Positions 38,526 through 47,908 of a DNA stretch of 63,225 bases are shown one piece after another. The notes under the pieces were generated by a model, which saw only the letters and a list, made by a program, of their open reading frames with translations, searched no databases and was not told the origin of the DNA. The first letter of the stretch is position 1; the number at the start of each line of letters is the position of its first letter. A program made the position numbers and the translations under genes. The stretch spans positions 1-63,225 of the forward strand of contig CAZMSF010000003.1 in NCBI GenBank assembly GCA_964568885.1, given 5' to 3'. The stretch is from JAUSNA01 sp964568885. Lineage in GTDB: Bacteria > Patescibacteriota > Microgenomatia > Levybacterales > GWA1-39-11.

Positions 38526-39737
38526 ATGGAATACAAGGAAATTGCAAAAAATGCAGTACAAGCACTGCGGAATAACAAACTAAGGACTTCCTTAACGATG
38601 TTAGGAATTATCATCGGAATCACCGCTGTTATTCTTATCTATTCCATCGGGCAGGGAGCTGTCGCATTTGTTACGAATGAGCTCTCATCATTCGGTACGG
38701 ACTATTTTCAAATAAATCCCGGGACAAGTCAGGTCAGCACTTTTGCCGGCTCGAAAGCCCTCACATTCGATGACCTGGACGCGATAAGAAATGACACCTC
38801 TCTAACAAATATTAAAAGCGTCGCGCCTTTTGAAATGACATCGGTCAAGGTTTCGGCAAATGGCGTTGAAAAAGATTTGCTTATTTATGGAACGACTCAC
38901 GAAACGCAGGAAATTCTCCGACCCGACATTGTTGACGGCGATTTCATAACAGACGAACAGGAGCTTACATCGGAAAAAATCGCCGTTCTTGGGAAAGATG
39001 CCGCAGAAACTTTTTTTGGGAAAAATTCAAATGCAATTGGCGAAACAATCAAAATAAATAACAAAACATTCAGAGTCACTGGTGTTGTATCGTCTTCAAG
39101 TGTTCTTGCAGGGGGATTTCTCAATAACACACTCTTTATCCCCATCAATGTAGTCGCAAACGATATTGTGGGCGAAGAAAAACTACAGGAAATAGATGTC
39201 AGTGTTCATGACCAAAACTCGATAAACCAAACTATGGATGATGTTGAGAATTTACTTCGGGACAAACATAACCTAAAAGAAGGAGATGAAAGTGATTTCA
39301 GAATCTCAAGCGCTCAAGATATCCTCTCTACCGTCAACACGATTACAAGTCTTTTAACAACTATGATTGCTGCTATCTCCGGAATTTCCCTTGTTGTCGG
39401 TGGTGTTGGGGTAATGAACATCATGCTTGTGTCGGTAACCGAACGGACAAAAGAGATTGGATTACTTAAAGCAATTGGAGCCAAACAAAAAGACATCATG
39501 ACCCAATTCCTTATGGAATCGGTGGTCATGACCCTCATCGGGGGAATTATCGGTATTGCTATTGGCATAGCGGGAGCATTTGGTGTATCAAGGGTGGCAA
39601 ATATCCCTTTTGTTGTCAGTGTGCCTGCAATACTTATAGCGGTTGGCGTGTCAACGGTTGTCGGATTGGTATTCGGATTGTATCCGGCACGGCGTGCTGC
39701 AAAATTATCCCCTATTGATGCCCTCAGGTACGAATAG
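38526..39737 (+). CDS. MacB/FtsX-type ABC permease
   Basis: 403 residues. Four membrane helices: one near the N-terminus (about 22-45) and three in the C-terminal 130 residues, with a large extracellular MacB periplasmic core-like domain between (about 46-270). The end shows the conserved GLYPARRAAKLSPIDALRYE. With the adaptor (36576) and ATPase (37829) it forms a MacAB-like exporter for peptides, lipoproteins or drugs. Confidence 0.93.
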   Translation: MEYKEIAKNAVQALRNNKLRTSLTMLGIIIGITAVILIYSIGQGAVAFVTNELSSFGTDYFQINPGTSQVSTFAGSKALTFDDLDAIRNDTSLTNIKSVAPFEMTSVKVSANGVEKDLLIYGTTHETQEILRPDIVDGDFITDEQELTSEKIAVLGKDAAETFFGKNSNAIGETIKINNKTFRVTGVVSSSSVLAGGFLNNTLFIPINVVANDIVGEEKLQEIDVSVHDQNSINQTMDDVENLLRDKHNLKEGDESDFRISSAQDILSTVNTITSLLTTMIAAISGISLVVGGVGVMNIMLVSVTERTKEIGLLKAIGAKQKDIMTQFLMESVVMTLIGGIIGIAIGIAGAFGVSRVANIPFVVSVPAILIAVGVSTVVGLVFGLYPARRAAKLSPIDALRYE

Positions 39738-39781
39738 CTTTCTTGCGTGAGAGGCATAAAAATGATACAATTCGAAGCTCT

Positions 39782-41275
39782 ATGGCAACCGGGAGAAAAA
39801 GGTTGCCAAGCTCAAAAAGATCTGCCCCGGTCTTCCGCTTATTTCGGTTTGGCGATATTACAAAATACAAAGGAAAAATAAAACACCCCATCAAACGCGG
39901 TGTTCTTTTTATAGATAAAAAACCAATGACCGCTTTCTTTGCGGTTTTAGGGCTTATTTTTCTTCTTATAATCGTAGGAAGTATTCTCCGTAAGCCGAAG
40001 ATTGAGGAAAAACCAAAAGCGATTACGAAGGACGTGGCTACGTATTCTATCGGCGCGGCCCCCACTCTTAAAGTACAAGCGCAAGTTGAAAAAAGCGGAA
40101 TTGTCAAAATTGTTGCCCAGGCACCGGGAATCGTATCTTCAATCAACGTAAATGAGGGGCAAGAAGTTGGAAAAGGAACGGTACTTGCCAATCTTTCAAC
40201 TAATTACCAAGGAGGGAATGCCGCAAGTGTGCAGCGCCAAGTAGCAGCAGCCACGTATCAGAACACCAAAGATAATTACGATACTCAAAAAGACTTAATA
40301 GCAAAACAACGAGAATTGGCGGATAAAACCGATGCCAACGCCGACCAGTTGCGCGATATCACTTCAAAATCGATAGATGATACAAAGTCACTTCTTAATC
40401 TCAACCAAGAAATCGTCTCAAGTCTGCAAAGCACGCTAGATTCCCTTCAAAATTCCAATCAGAATGGGGCAAATGACGCTCAGATACTTCAGACAAAACA
40501 AATCATTTCGCAATACAAGTCAGCGGTCAATCAATTACTGACCTCTGTCAGAACCTCGGAATATCAAGCCTCTTCGGACAATCCGCCGGCAAATTTATCA
40601 AATCTCGCGCGTGAAATCACTCAAAAACAGCTTGATATTCAAGAAAAAGCACTTTCACTTTCTCTTGAGGTAAGCTCCTTGCAATTGCGTCTCGCACAAA
40701 TTCAGGAGGCAACCATGTATCCGGCGTCCCCTTTTGCCGGAGTTGTTGAAAGAATATATGTGAACGAAGGAGACGCCGTCAACCCAGGCACACCCATTGC
40801 TCTTGTTCACGGAGAACAAACCTTAAAAGTAGTCGCAAAAGTGACAAGGGAAATTGCTCAAAAAATGTCTGTTTTTGATATGGCAACCATCACCATTGGT
40901 GGAAAAAGTATAAAAGCCTCCCCTTCCTATATTTCAACCGAAGCAACGGACGGTGCATTATACGCCGTAATTTTTGAGCTGGATAGTGAATTTCAAAATA
41001 GTCTTTCCAATAAAGAATTTGTAACCGTCGAGCTTCCGGTAGGAGTCGCTTCGACTTCAACTGCAGTCCCCTTTATTCCCCTGGACGCAATTTATCAAGG
41101 AACAACTGGTGCATATATCTTCGTCATAAAAGATGGGAAAGCAGTTTCAAAAAAAGTCGTTTTGGGAAACATACTCGGCCAGTACGCAGAAGTTAGAACA
41201 GGACTTCAGAAGGGGGACCAGATAATTCTCTCAAGAACAGTCATCGAAGGAGATAAAGTCCAAAGCATCGAATAA
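39782..41275 (+). CDS. HlyD-like adaptor of the RND pump
   Basis: 497 residues from ATG 39782, selected because TGATACAAT (TACAAT 39766-39771) lies 10 nt upstream, inside the longer possible frame. Basic N-terminus, membrane helix about 45-64, lipoyl halves (APGIVSSINVNEGQEV and SPFAGVVERIYVNEGDAV) around a long coiled-coil hairpin (about 145-310), then barrel and membrane-proximal domains. Placed 19 bp before the RND permease, so it is its fusion partner. Confidence 0.88.
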   Translation: MATGRKRLPSSKRSAPVFRLFRFGDITKYKGKIKHPIKRGVLFIDKKPMTAFFAVLGLIFLLIIVGSILRKPKIEEKPKAITKDVATYSIGAAPTLKVQAQVEKSGIVKIVAQAPGIVSSINVNEGQEVGKGTVLANLSTNYQGGNAASVQRQVAAATYQNTKDNYDTQKDLIAKQRELADKTDANADQLRDITSKSIDDTKSLLNLNQEIVSSLQSTLDSLQNSNQNGANDAQILQTKQIISQYKSAVNQLLTSVRTSEYQASSDNPPANLSNLAREITQKQLDIQEKALSLSLEVSSLQLRLAQIQEATMYPASPFAGVVERIYVNEGDAVNPGTPIALVHGEQTLKVVAKVTREIAQKMSVFDMATITIGGKSIKASPSYISTEATDGALYAVIFELDSEFQNSLSNKEFVTVELPVGVASTSTAVPFIPLDAIYQGTTGAYIFVIKDGKAVSKKVVLGNILGQYAEVRTGLQKGDQIILSRTVIEGDKVQSIE

Positions 41276-41294
41276 GCCCACTTAATTTTACGAT

Positions 41295-44200
41295 ATGGAA
41301 AAAGAAGGTTCCTATTTAGCCCGTCTTAAGTTTGACCCAAAACTTTTAGGCACATTCAAGGCAAAATTTTTAACAAACATAAGAATTGTTATCCTTTTGA
41401 TAATAATTATTGTTGTTGCCGGCATCAGCAGTTTTATCACGCTTCCGCGAAGACTCAATCCTGAAGTAAAGCTTCCCATCGTCACTGTCTCAACTGTTCT
41501 TCCTGGAGCAAGCCCCAAAGACGTCGAGGATCTTGTGACAAACCCAATTGAAGATGCGGTGAAAGGAACCAAGGGAATCACGGAACTTAATTCGGTATCG
41601 AATGAATCTGTATCAACCATAATTGCCCAATTCAGCTCAACAACTGCTCCCGAGAAAGCAGAAGCTGATATGAAATCCGCGGTTGACTCAGTAAATAATT
41701 TGCCGGAGGACGCAAAGACCCCTGTTGTGAAACGTTTCGATTTTGAAGATCAACCGGTATGGATATTCTCAGTTAAAGGAAAAGACCCTGCCTCGTTGCT
41801 TCGTTTTTCAAATACGTTAAAAGAAAGGCTTGAGGACGACTCAATTGTTGACAGGGTAACTGTCTCAGGACTCGAACAACAAGAAGTGCAAATACTCGTC
41901 GACGCTGAAAAAACCGTAAACTACCGGCTCAATCCGCTTACCCTTTCACAAAAAGTTGTTGGCCTTCTCTCATCTTATCCCGCCGGCAATATCACCACGA
42001 CCAATCTTTCCTATCCTCTCGGCATAAACCCTGCTATTGCTTCAGTAAATGAACTCAGAAACACGGTGTTGACAGTTCAAAATTCACAAATAAAACTTTC
42101 CGATGTAGCAACCGTCACCGAACGGACAAAACCAAATTTACAACAATCCTTTATCGCAAACGGTACGTCAAAGCCCTCAATGGTCGCAACGTTCTACGTA
42201 TATAAGAATAGTACCGCCACAATTGACAACGCAGTCAAAAAAATGCGGGAGATTACCAACGACACTCTTGCCCCCTACAACAAAACAATTGAAGTCCTTA
42301 CAATCACAGACACCTCAAAGCTTATCGATGAAGAATTCGGCAACCTCACCGACAGTTTTCGGGATACGCTAATTCTCGTTTTCATCACTTTCCTGATTTT
42401 TCTGGGCATTCGGCAAGCACTTATTGCAGTCCTCACTATCCCTTTGACGTTTCTTGTGACATTTACCATCATAAATGCCATCGGCCTCTCCTTGAATTTC
42501 TTGACGTTATTTTCGTTGCTATTAGCATTAGGGCTTCTCGTTGATGACACAATCGTTGTCGTAACGGGCATGACCTCTTATTACAGAACAAATAAATTTA
42601 CGCCGGAGCAAACCGGGCTTCTCGTATGGCGCGACCTTATTGTTCCGATTTGGAGCACCACCATAACGACCGCTTGGGCATTTTTGCCGCTCCTTATCGC
42701 AACCGGCATTATCGGAGAATTTATCAAAACAATCCCGATTGTTGTCGCAACTACACTTTACTCTTCAACGGCAATTGCGGTTCTTATCACCATTCCATTG
42801 ATGATTGTGATTTTAAAACTTAAGCTTCCAAAAAGAGTAGTCATACTTCTGAAAACCTTGGGAGTTATACTTATTGCTCTCCTTCTGTTTGCACTACTGA
42901 AAGGAAATCCCTTTTCACCTTTCATCGTTCTTCTTTTCTTTCTTTTGGGTTTTATTCTTCTCCGCCGGAAGGATATATTTAGACATAATATTAACCGTTA
43001 TGTCAAAAGGGATATATCAAGGCAAGGCAAGAGTCTTATTACACGGTTCAACGAGCGAATTATTGACATTGAGCATTTCGCAGCCTACTACAAACACATC
43101 ATTTTAAGGGTTCTTTCATCAAAAGGCGCACGAAGAAAAGTAGTTATTGGTGTCGTTTTGTTTGCAGTTTTTTCATATCTTTTGGTGCCTCTGGGATTTG
43201 TCACAAACGAGTTCTTTCCAAAAAGTGATGGTGATCAATTGTATGTTAATCTGGAGCTTCCAAGCGGAACCAACACTACTACTACAACAACTGACGCACT
43301 CAAACTTCAAGGTTTTTTAAGAAAAACCAAAGGCATTGAATACGTGACTTCCGAAGTTGGAAGAGGTATAGATGCGGGCTCCCGTGATTTCAAATCCGGT
43401 ACCAATATCGCACTCTTTACGCTTGCCCTTCCTGAAAAACACGAAAGGAAAATAGATTCCATTAAGATAGCGCAAAATTTAAGAACCGACATTGAAAAGG
43501 CCAACTTAGAAGGCAAGATAACCGTCATAGAACAATCGGGCGGACCACCGGCGGGGGCAGATGTTCAGGTCCAGCTTTTGGGGAATGACCTGACGCAACT
43601 TGATAATTATGCCGACAAGGTGCTTGTTTTTCTTGCAAAACAACCGGGTATCATTAATGCTACAAAATCTGTTACACCCGGCACTGCAAAACTTACTTTC
43701 ACGCCTGATTTTGCAAAGTTGACAGACACAGGTCTCACACAGGAATCGTTAGGCTTATGGATGCGGACATTTACCACCGGTTTTACGTTCAAAAGCGTTA
43801 AATTCGGAGAGAAAGAGACAAAAGACATTGTATTTCGGATGAATGGTTCGAACCAAACTCCTGAGGACCTGGGAAGACTTTCTGTTCCGAATTCGAACGG
43901 AGAATACATTCCTCTCCTCTCTGTTGGAACTCTCAAACTTGAAACGAATCCGACCAGTATCACACATTTTGATACCAAAAGAACAATATCAATTTCAGCC
44001 GGTGTAAGTGCCGGATATTCGGTAAGTACTGCAAACAAAAAGCTATTGGATTATGTTAAGAGCCTCGATATGGCGGATGGATACTCCTACAAAACAGGGG
44101 GTGCGAATGAGGAAAATCAAAAGTCTGTTGCTTCGATTTTGCAAGCTATGATTCTTGCAGGAATACTTATTTTAGCAACCATGGTTGTGCAGTTCAGGAG

Positions 44201-44618
44201 CTACCGGAAAGCCCTTATCGTAATGCTTGTTATTCCTGTTGCCATATCCGGTGTTTTTGTTGTTTTCGCCTTAACAGGAACCCCTCTTTCGTTTCCGGCT
44301 CTCATCGGGGTTCTTTCCCTTTTTGGAATTGTTGTTACTCACGCGATGTTTTTGGTTGACAAATTCAACCGCAATCTTGCCTTTAATATGCCTTTCAAGG
44401 AAGCAATTGCGGATGGTGCGGCAAGCAGATTGGAACCGGTATTTATCGGCTCGTTTACGACCATTGTAGGTCTCATTCCGATTTCACTTTCCAATCCTCT
44501 GTGGCGGGGTCTTGGCGGAGCTATTATTGCAGGGCTTGCGTTCTCAGGCATTATCATGCTGTTTTTCATTCCCGTCGTCTACTATATGGTCTACTCCCGC
44601 TATTACAAAGACGCTTAA
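41295..44618 (+). CDS. RND efflux permease (HAE family)
   Basis: 1107 residues with two repeats, each of one N-terminal helix, a large outer loop and a bundle of five to six helices. Recognisable are PEVKLPIVTVSTVLPGASPKDVEDL in the first porter domain, LLALGLLVDDTIVVV in TM4 (the paired acidic residues of the proton relay) and GGANEENQKS before the second bundle. It uses the proton gradient to expel hydrophobic compounds or lipids. An extra basic loop of about 60 residues and two more hydrophobic stretches lie between the halves (about 510-600). HAE pumps usually act in two-membrane envelopes; no outer-membrane channel gene is nearby. Confidence 0.93.
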   Translation: MEKEGSYLARLKFDPKLLGTFKAKFLTNIRIVILLIIIIVVAGISSFITLPRRLNPEVKLPIVTVSTVLPGASPKDVEDLVTNPIEDAVKGTKGITELNSVSNESVSTIIAQFSSTTAPEKAEADMKSAVDSVNNLPEDAKTPVVKRFDFEDQPVWIFSVKGKDPASLLRFSNTLKERLEDDSIVDRVTVSGLEQQEVQILVDAEKTVNYRLNPLTLSQKVVGLLSSYPAGNITTTNLSYPLGINPAIASVNELRNTVLTVQNSQIKLSDVATVTERTKPNLQQSFIANGTSKPSMVATFYVYKNSTATIDNAVKKMREITNDTLAPYNKTIEVLTITDTSKLIDEEFGNLTDSFRDTLILVFITFLIFLGIRQALIAVLTIPLTFLVTFTIINAIGLSLNFLTLFSLLLALGLLVDDTIVVVTGMTSYYRTNKFTPEQTGLLVWRDLIVPIWSTTITTAWAFLPLLIATGIIGEFIKTIPIVVATTLYSSTAIAVLITIPLMIVILKLKLPKRVVILLKTLGVILIALLLFALLKGNPFSPFIVLLFFLLGFILLRRKDIFRHNINRYVKRDISRQGKSLITRFNERIIDIEHFAAYYKHIILRVLSSKGARRKVVIGVVLFAVFSYLLVPLGFVTNEFFPKSDGDQLYVNLELPSGTNTTTTTTDALKLQGFLRKTKGIEYVTSEVGRGIDAGSRDFKSGTNIALFTLALPEKHERKIDSIKIAQNLRTDIEKANLEGKITVIEQSGGPPAGADVQVQLLGNDLTQLDNYADKVLVFLAKQPGIINATKSVTPGTAKLTFTPDFAKLTDTGLTQESLGLWMRTFTTGFTFKSVKFGEKETKDIVFRMNGSNQTPEDLGRLSVPNSNGEYIPLLSVGTLKLETNPTSITHFDTKRTISISAGVSAGYSVSTANKKLLDYVKSLDMADGYSYKTGGANEENQKSVASILQAMILAGILILATMVVQFRSYRKALIVMLVIPVAISGVFVVFALTGTPLSFPALIGVLSLFGIVVTHAMFLVDKFNRNLAFNMPFKEAIADGAASRLEPVFIGSFTTIVGLIPISLSNPLWRGLGGAIIAGLAFSGIIMLFFIPVVYYMVYSRYYKDA

Positions 44619-44641
44619 TTCGAGTCTTGTACAATACATTG

Positions 44642-45445
44642 ATGAACCGCATCGGTAAATTCAAAGAAAAACTTCGTGAGTTTTATAAGAACAACAAAAG
44701 AGATTTCCCGTGGAGGAAGACGGACAATCCTTATAAAATTTTGGTTTCCGAAATTATGCTACAGCAAACCCAAACACAAAGAGTTAGCCAAAAGTATGTA
44801 AGCTTTCTAAAAGCATTTCCTACCTTTTCACACTTGGCATACGCGCCCCAAAACACTGTTTTAAAGGAATGGCAGGGGCTGGGATACAACAGGCGCGCTC
44901 TATACCTCCAAAGGACTGCCCGGACCGTTTGTGAAAAGTATAATGGGATACTTCCCAGCCTCAAAGAGGAACTCGTCACACTTCCCGGCGTAGGCCCAAA
45001 TACCGCAGGTGCGGTAATAGCATTTGCATTCAATAAACCTGCGGTATTTATCGAAACCAATATACGCCGCGTATTTATCCATGAATTCTTCCGTGAAAAA
45101 GAAGGCGTCGCCGATAAAGAATTGTACCCATTCATAGAGGCTTCACTTGATACAAAAAATCCCCGGGATTTCTATTACGCGTTAATGGATTACGGCGTCT
45201 ATTTGGGAAAGGCGGGAACAAATCCCAACAGGAAAAGTAAACACTACAAAACCCAAACTACATTCGAAGGTTCAGTCAGACAAATGCGGGGAAAGATTCT
45301 TAAACTTTTAATTAACGGCGAGAAAGACACTCTCTTACTTGCGAAGGAGTTTGAGAATAGGAGATTTTTCAACGAAGCCTTAAGACAACTTATAGGAGAA
45401 GAATTTATTGAAAAAAAGGGACGGAAAATCACGCTAAAATCTTGA
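44642..45445 (+). CDS. mutY: MutY-type A/G-specific adenine glycosylase, no Fe-S loop
   Basis: 267 residues. The catalytic Glu region SEIMLQQTQT and the HhH LPGVGPNTAGAVIAFAF are present; the catalytic Asp position reads IETNIRR, a substitution Asp to Glu found also in other short bacterial homologues. The C-terminal Fe-S cysteines are all missing (only one Cys in the protein) and the MutT-like 8-oxoG recognition domain is absent. It may remove A opposite 8-oxoG with altered chemistry. TACAAT (44630-44635) ends 6 nt before ATG 44642, so the message is leaderless; longer frames overlapping the pump gene are not needed. Confidence 0.85.
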   Translation: MNRIGKFKEKLREFYKNNKRDFPWRKTDNPYKILVSEIMLQQTQTQRVSQKYVSFLKAFPTFSHLAYAPQNTVLKEWQGLGYNRRALYLQRTARTVCEKYNGILPSLKEELVTLPGVGPNTAGAVIAFAFNKPAVFIETNIRRVFIHEFFREKEGVADKELYPFIEASLDTKNPRDFYYALMDYGVYLGKAGTNPNRKSKHYKTQTTFEGSVRQMRGKILKLLINGEKDTLLLAKEFENRRFFNEALRQLIGEEFIEKKGRKITLKS

Positions 45446-45476
45446 TTTAACGACCCCCTTGTTCTAAACTTATTAT

Positions 45477-46256
45477 ATGAATGATGTGAAAGAATACTTC
45501 TCCCAGAACAAAATCCTCTCCCTCTATTCATTGCTGCTTTTAGTGACATTACTGTTTCTGTGGGTCATCAATTATTTCAACATTTCCTACCCGCTCACAA
45601 TTACCCAAAAACAAGCATCGGGTGAGCTTGCGGTGGTTGGAGTCGGAAAGGTTGACATTGTCCCCGACACCGCGTCTGTTGACCTGGGTATTGTCAACAA
45701 TGACGCCAAAACAATTGACGAGGCACAGAGCAAAATCAATTCGGTCAACAACTCTATTGTTGAAAACGTAAAACAGCTTGGAATTGGCGCAGGAGATATT
45801 AAGACATCCAACTACTCCATCACTCCAAATTATGATTACTCAAAAGGAGGAACAGGAGTTATCACCGGCTACAACGGAAATACAACGGTAACTATCAAAG
45901 TAAAAGACACGGCAAAGCTTCCCCAAGTAATTGAAGCAGGAACAAAAGGGGGAGCAAATCAAATAATGGGCACAAATTATTCGATAGACAAACCTGAGAA
46001 TTACCAGGAACAGGCACGCCAGAAAGCAATTGATAACGCAAAAGAACAAGCCCAAAAACTCGCTTCACAATTGGGAATTAAGCTAGGAAAAGTAACAAAT
46101 ATTGTAGAGAGCACCAATAGCCCCGGCCCGCTTCCCATGCTCTACAGCAAGGAAGCGATGGGAATGGGGGGAGGCACTAATGCTCCCGTTCCGGACTTGC
46201 AGCCGGGCACACAAACCATAACTTCAACAGTCACCCTATACTTCGATAAAAAGTGA
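45477..46256 (+). CDS. SIMPL-domain (DUF541) membrane-anchored protein
   Basis: 259 residues. One membrane helix (about 17-33), then an extracellular SIMPL domain starting with VVGVGKVDIVPDTASVDLGI and continuing through VKQLGIGAGDIKTSNYSITPNY and ARQKAIDNAKEQAQKLASQLG. The family forms ring-like oligomers and includes oxidative-stress and signalling proteins; its role in this lineage is unknown. The next gene starts with GTG inside its stop (GTGA). Confidence 0.85.
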   Translation: MNDVKEYFSQNKILSLYSLLLLVTLLFLWVINYFNISYPLTITQKQASGELAVVGVGKVDIVPDTASVDLGIVNNDAKTIDEAQSKINSVNNSIVENVKQLGIGAGDIKTSNYSITPNYDYSKGGTGVITGYNGNTTVTIKVKDTAKLPQVIEAGTKGGANQIMGTNYSIDKPENYQEQARQKAIDNAKEQAQKLASQLGIKLGKVTNIVESTNSPGPLPMLYSKEAMGMGGGTNAPVPDLQPGTQTITSTVTLYFDKK

Positions 46257-46708
46257 GCAGCAAAAAGATAATCACTATCTGCTCATCCGCAACCCACTAT
46301 CGACAGGTTCTTGAAATCGAAAAGCAACTCAAAAAGATGGGGTTTGCCGTCAAAATCCCAAAAACCGCAAAAATCATGAAAAAAAATAATGATTTTGACG
46401 TGTCTCATTACAAGACGTGGTATAAAAATCCGAGTGATTATTCCAAAAAGACTAAACTCATGCTTGGTCACTTCAAGAAAGTTGTCGAATGTGATGCAAT
46501 CCTTGTCACCAACTATGAAAAAAAGGGTTTTAAAGGATATATCGGAGGAAATGCCCTTATGGAGATGACTTTGGCCTTTATTAATAAAAAACCTATTTTT
46601 GTTCTCAATCCGGTCGATGAAGAATTAGAAATTAAAGAAGAAGTACACGGTCTAAAATCTATTATTTTAAATGGGGATTTGAGTCTTATTGCAAAAAAAC
46701 TCCACTAA
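46253..46708 (+). CDS. Small nucleoside-deoxyribosyltransferase-like protein
   Basis: 151 residues. Start GTG overlaps the previous stop. Rossmann-like order: ITICSSATHYRQVLEIEKQL, then a middle region and CDAILVTNYEKKGFKGYIGGNALMEMTLAF, which resembles the DxILV...Y.G..G.E...A pattern of nucleoside 2-deoxyribosyltransferases and related nucleotide-binding YtoQ/DUF4406 proteins. The assignment is by pattern only. Possibly co-translated with the SIMPL protein. Confidence 0.6.
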   Translation: MSSKKIITICSSATHYRQVLEIEKQLKKMGFAVKIPKTAKIMKKNNDFDVSHYKTWYKNPSDYSKKTKLMLGHFKKVVECDAILVTNYEKKGFKGYIGGNALMEMTLAFINKKPIFVLNPVDEELEIKEEVHGLKSIILNGDLSLIAKKLH

Positions 46709-46731
46709 AGGCATTTCTACCTCAAAATTGA

Positions 46732-46737
46732 TATAAT
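46732..46737 (+). promoter_or_regulatory. Extended -10 of leaderless tgt promoter
   Basis: TGATATAAT (TATAAT 46732-46737), 7 nt before ATG 46745. Transcription would start on the A of the ATG. Good example of the leaderless pattern. Confidence 0.65.
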
Positions 46738-46744
46738 ACTCTTC

Positions 46745-47881
46745 ATGATTGAATTCAAAACTGTTTTTAAAAGCAAGAAATCCAACGCCAGAATAGGCGT
46801 TCTTAAAACTCCCCATGGAGAAATAGAAACGCCTTCATTCGTAGGCGTAGGAACCCAAGCCGTAGTCAAAACATTAACCTCCGAGGAGGCAAAAAAAGCG
46901 GGCACTCAAATTCTTATTGCCAATACTTTTCATCTGCATTTAAAGCCCGGCGAGGATTTTGTTAAAAAAGCCGGCGGGATACATACATTCATGAACTGGG
47001 ATAGACCCATTATGACCGACAGCGGCGGTTTTCAGGTTTTTTCGTTAGGATTTGGCCGCGATCATGGCGTCGGAAAAATCCTAAAACAAAAATCCGACCT
47101 TACCATTAAGGCCGGGAAAAAACCAAAAAACGTAAAAATTACTGAAGACGGAGTCTTTTTCAGAAGTCCTGTTGATGGCAGAAAATTATTTATCGGGCCG
47201 AAAGAATCGATAAGAATACAGGAAAAAATCGGAGCCGATATCATGTTCGCATTCGATGAGTGCACCTCTCCCGTTGCCGATTACAATTATACAAAACGCT
47301 CTTTAGAAAAAACTCACCGATGGGCAAAAATTTGCCTTGACAGTAAAAAAACCGACCAGGCTCTCTACGGCATAGTACAGGGCGGAAAATTTGAGGATTT
47401 AAGAACCGAATCGGCCAAATTCATAGGCTCACTCCCTTTTGACGGATTTGGGATAGGGGGAGAATTCGGGGATGAAAAGCACACGATGACCGACATGTTA
47501 AGTTTTACACTCCCTTTCCTGCCACACGAAAAACCTATACACCTTTTAGGCATTGGTCATCTTGAAGATATTGAACCAATTATAAAAGCCGGCATTGATA
47601 CGTTCGACTGCATCACTCCCACCCACTACGCAAGACACGGCATCGCGTTTACATCATATGGGAGGCTCGACATGCGAAAATCGAAATTTTTGACTGACAA
47701 AAAACCACTTGATGAAAAATGCGAATGCGAAACGTGTAAAAATTACAAGAGAAATTACATCGCCCATCTTTTGAAAGCAAAGGAAATAACCGGCCTTCGG
47801 CTTATGACAATGCACAATCTTTTTTACTTCAATGCGTACGTTGAAAAATTAAGAAATGATATTAAGAATGGGAAAATATAA
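46745..47881 (+). CDS. tgt: tRNA-guanine transglycosylase
   Basis: 378 residues, normal bacterial length. TDSGGFQVFSLG contains the catalytic-site Asp, GGEFGDEKHTM corresponds to the substrate recognition segment, and ITPTHYARHG leads to the second Asp region; zinc ligands are C-x-C-x2-C in CECETC with a later His (TMHNLFY). It exchanges G34 in tRNAs with GUN anticodons for preQ1. No queC/D/E/F or queA/G gene lies in the window, so the organism may take the base from its surroundings. Leaderless start. Confidence 0.95.
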   Translation: MIEFKTVFKSKKSNARIGVLKTPHGEIETPSFVGVGTQAVVKTLTSEEAKKAGTQILIANTFHLHLKPGEDFVKKAGGIHTFMNWDRPIMTDSGGFQVFSLGFGRDHGVGKILKQKSDLTIKAGKKPKNVKITEDGVFFRSPVDGRKLFIGPKESIRIQEKIGADIMFAFDECTSPVADYNYTKRSLEKTHRWAKICLDSKKTDQALYGIVQGGKFEDLRTESAKFIGSLPFDGFGIGGEFGDEKHTMTDMLSFTLPFLPHEKPIHLLGIGHLEDIEPIIKAGIDTFDCITPTHYARHGIAFTSYGRLDMRKSKFLTDKKPLDEKCECETCKNYKRNYIAHLLKAKEITGLRLMTMHNLFYFNAYVEKLRNDIKNGKI

Positions 47882-47908
47882 CATTCTATTATAGAATTTT
47901 GAGTATCT

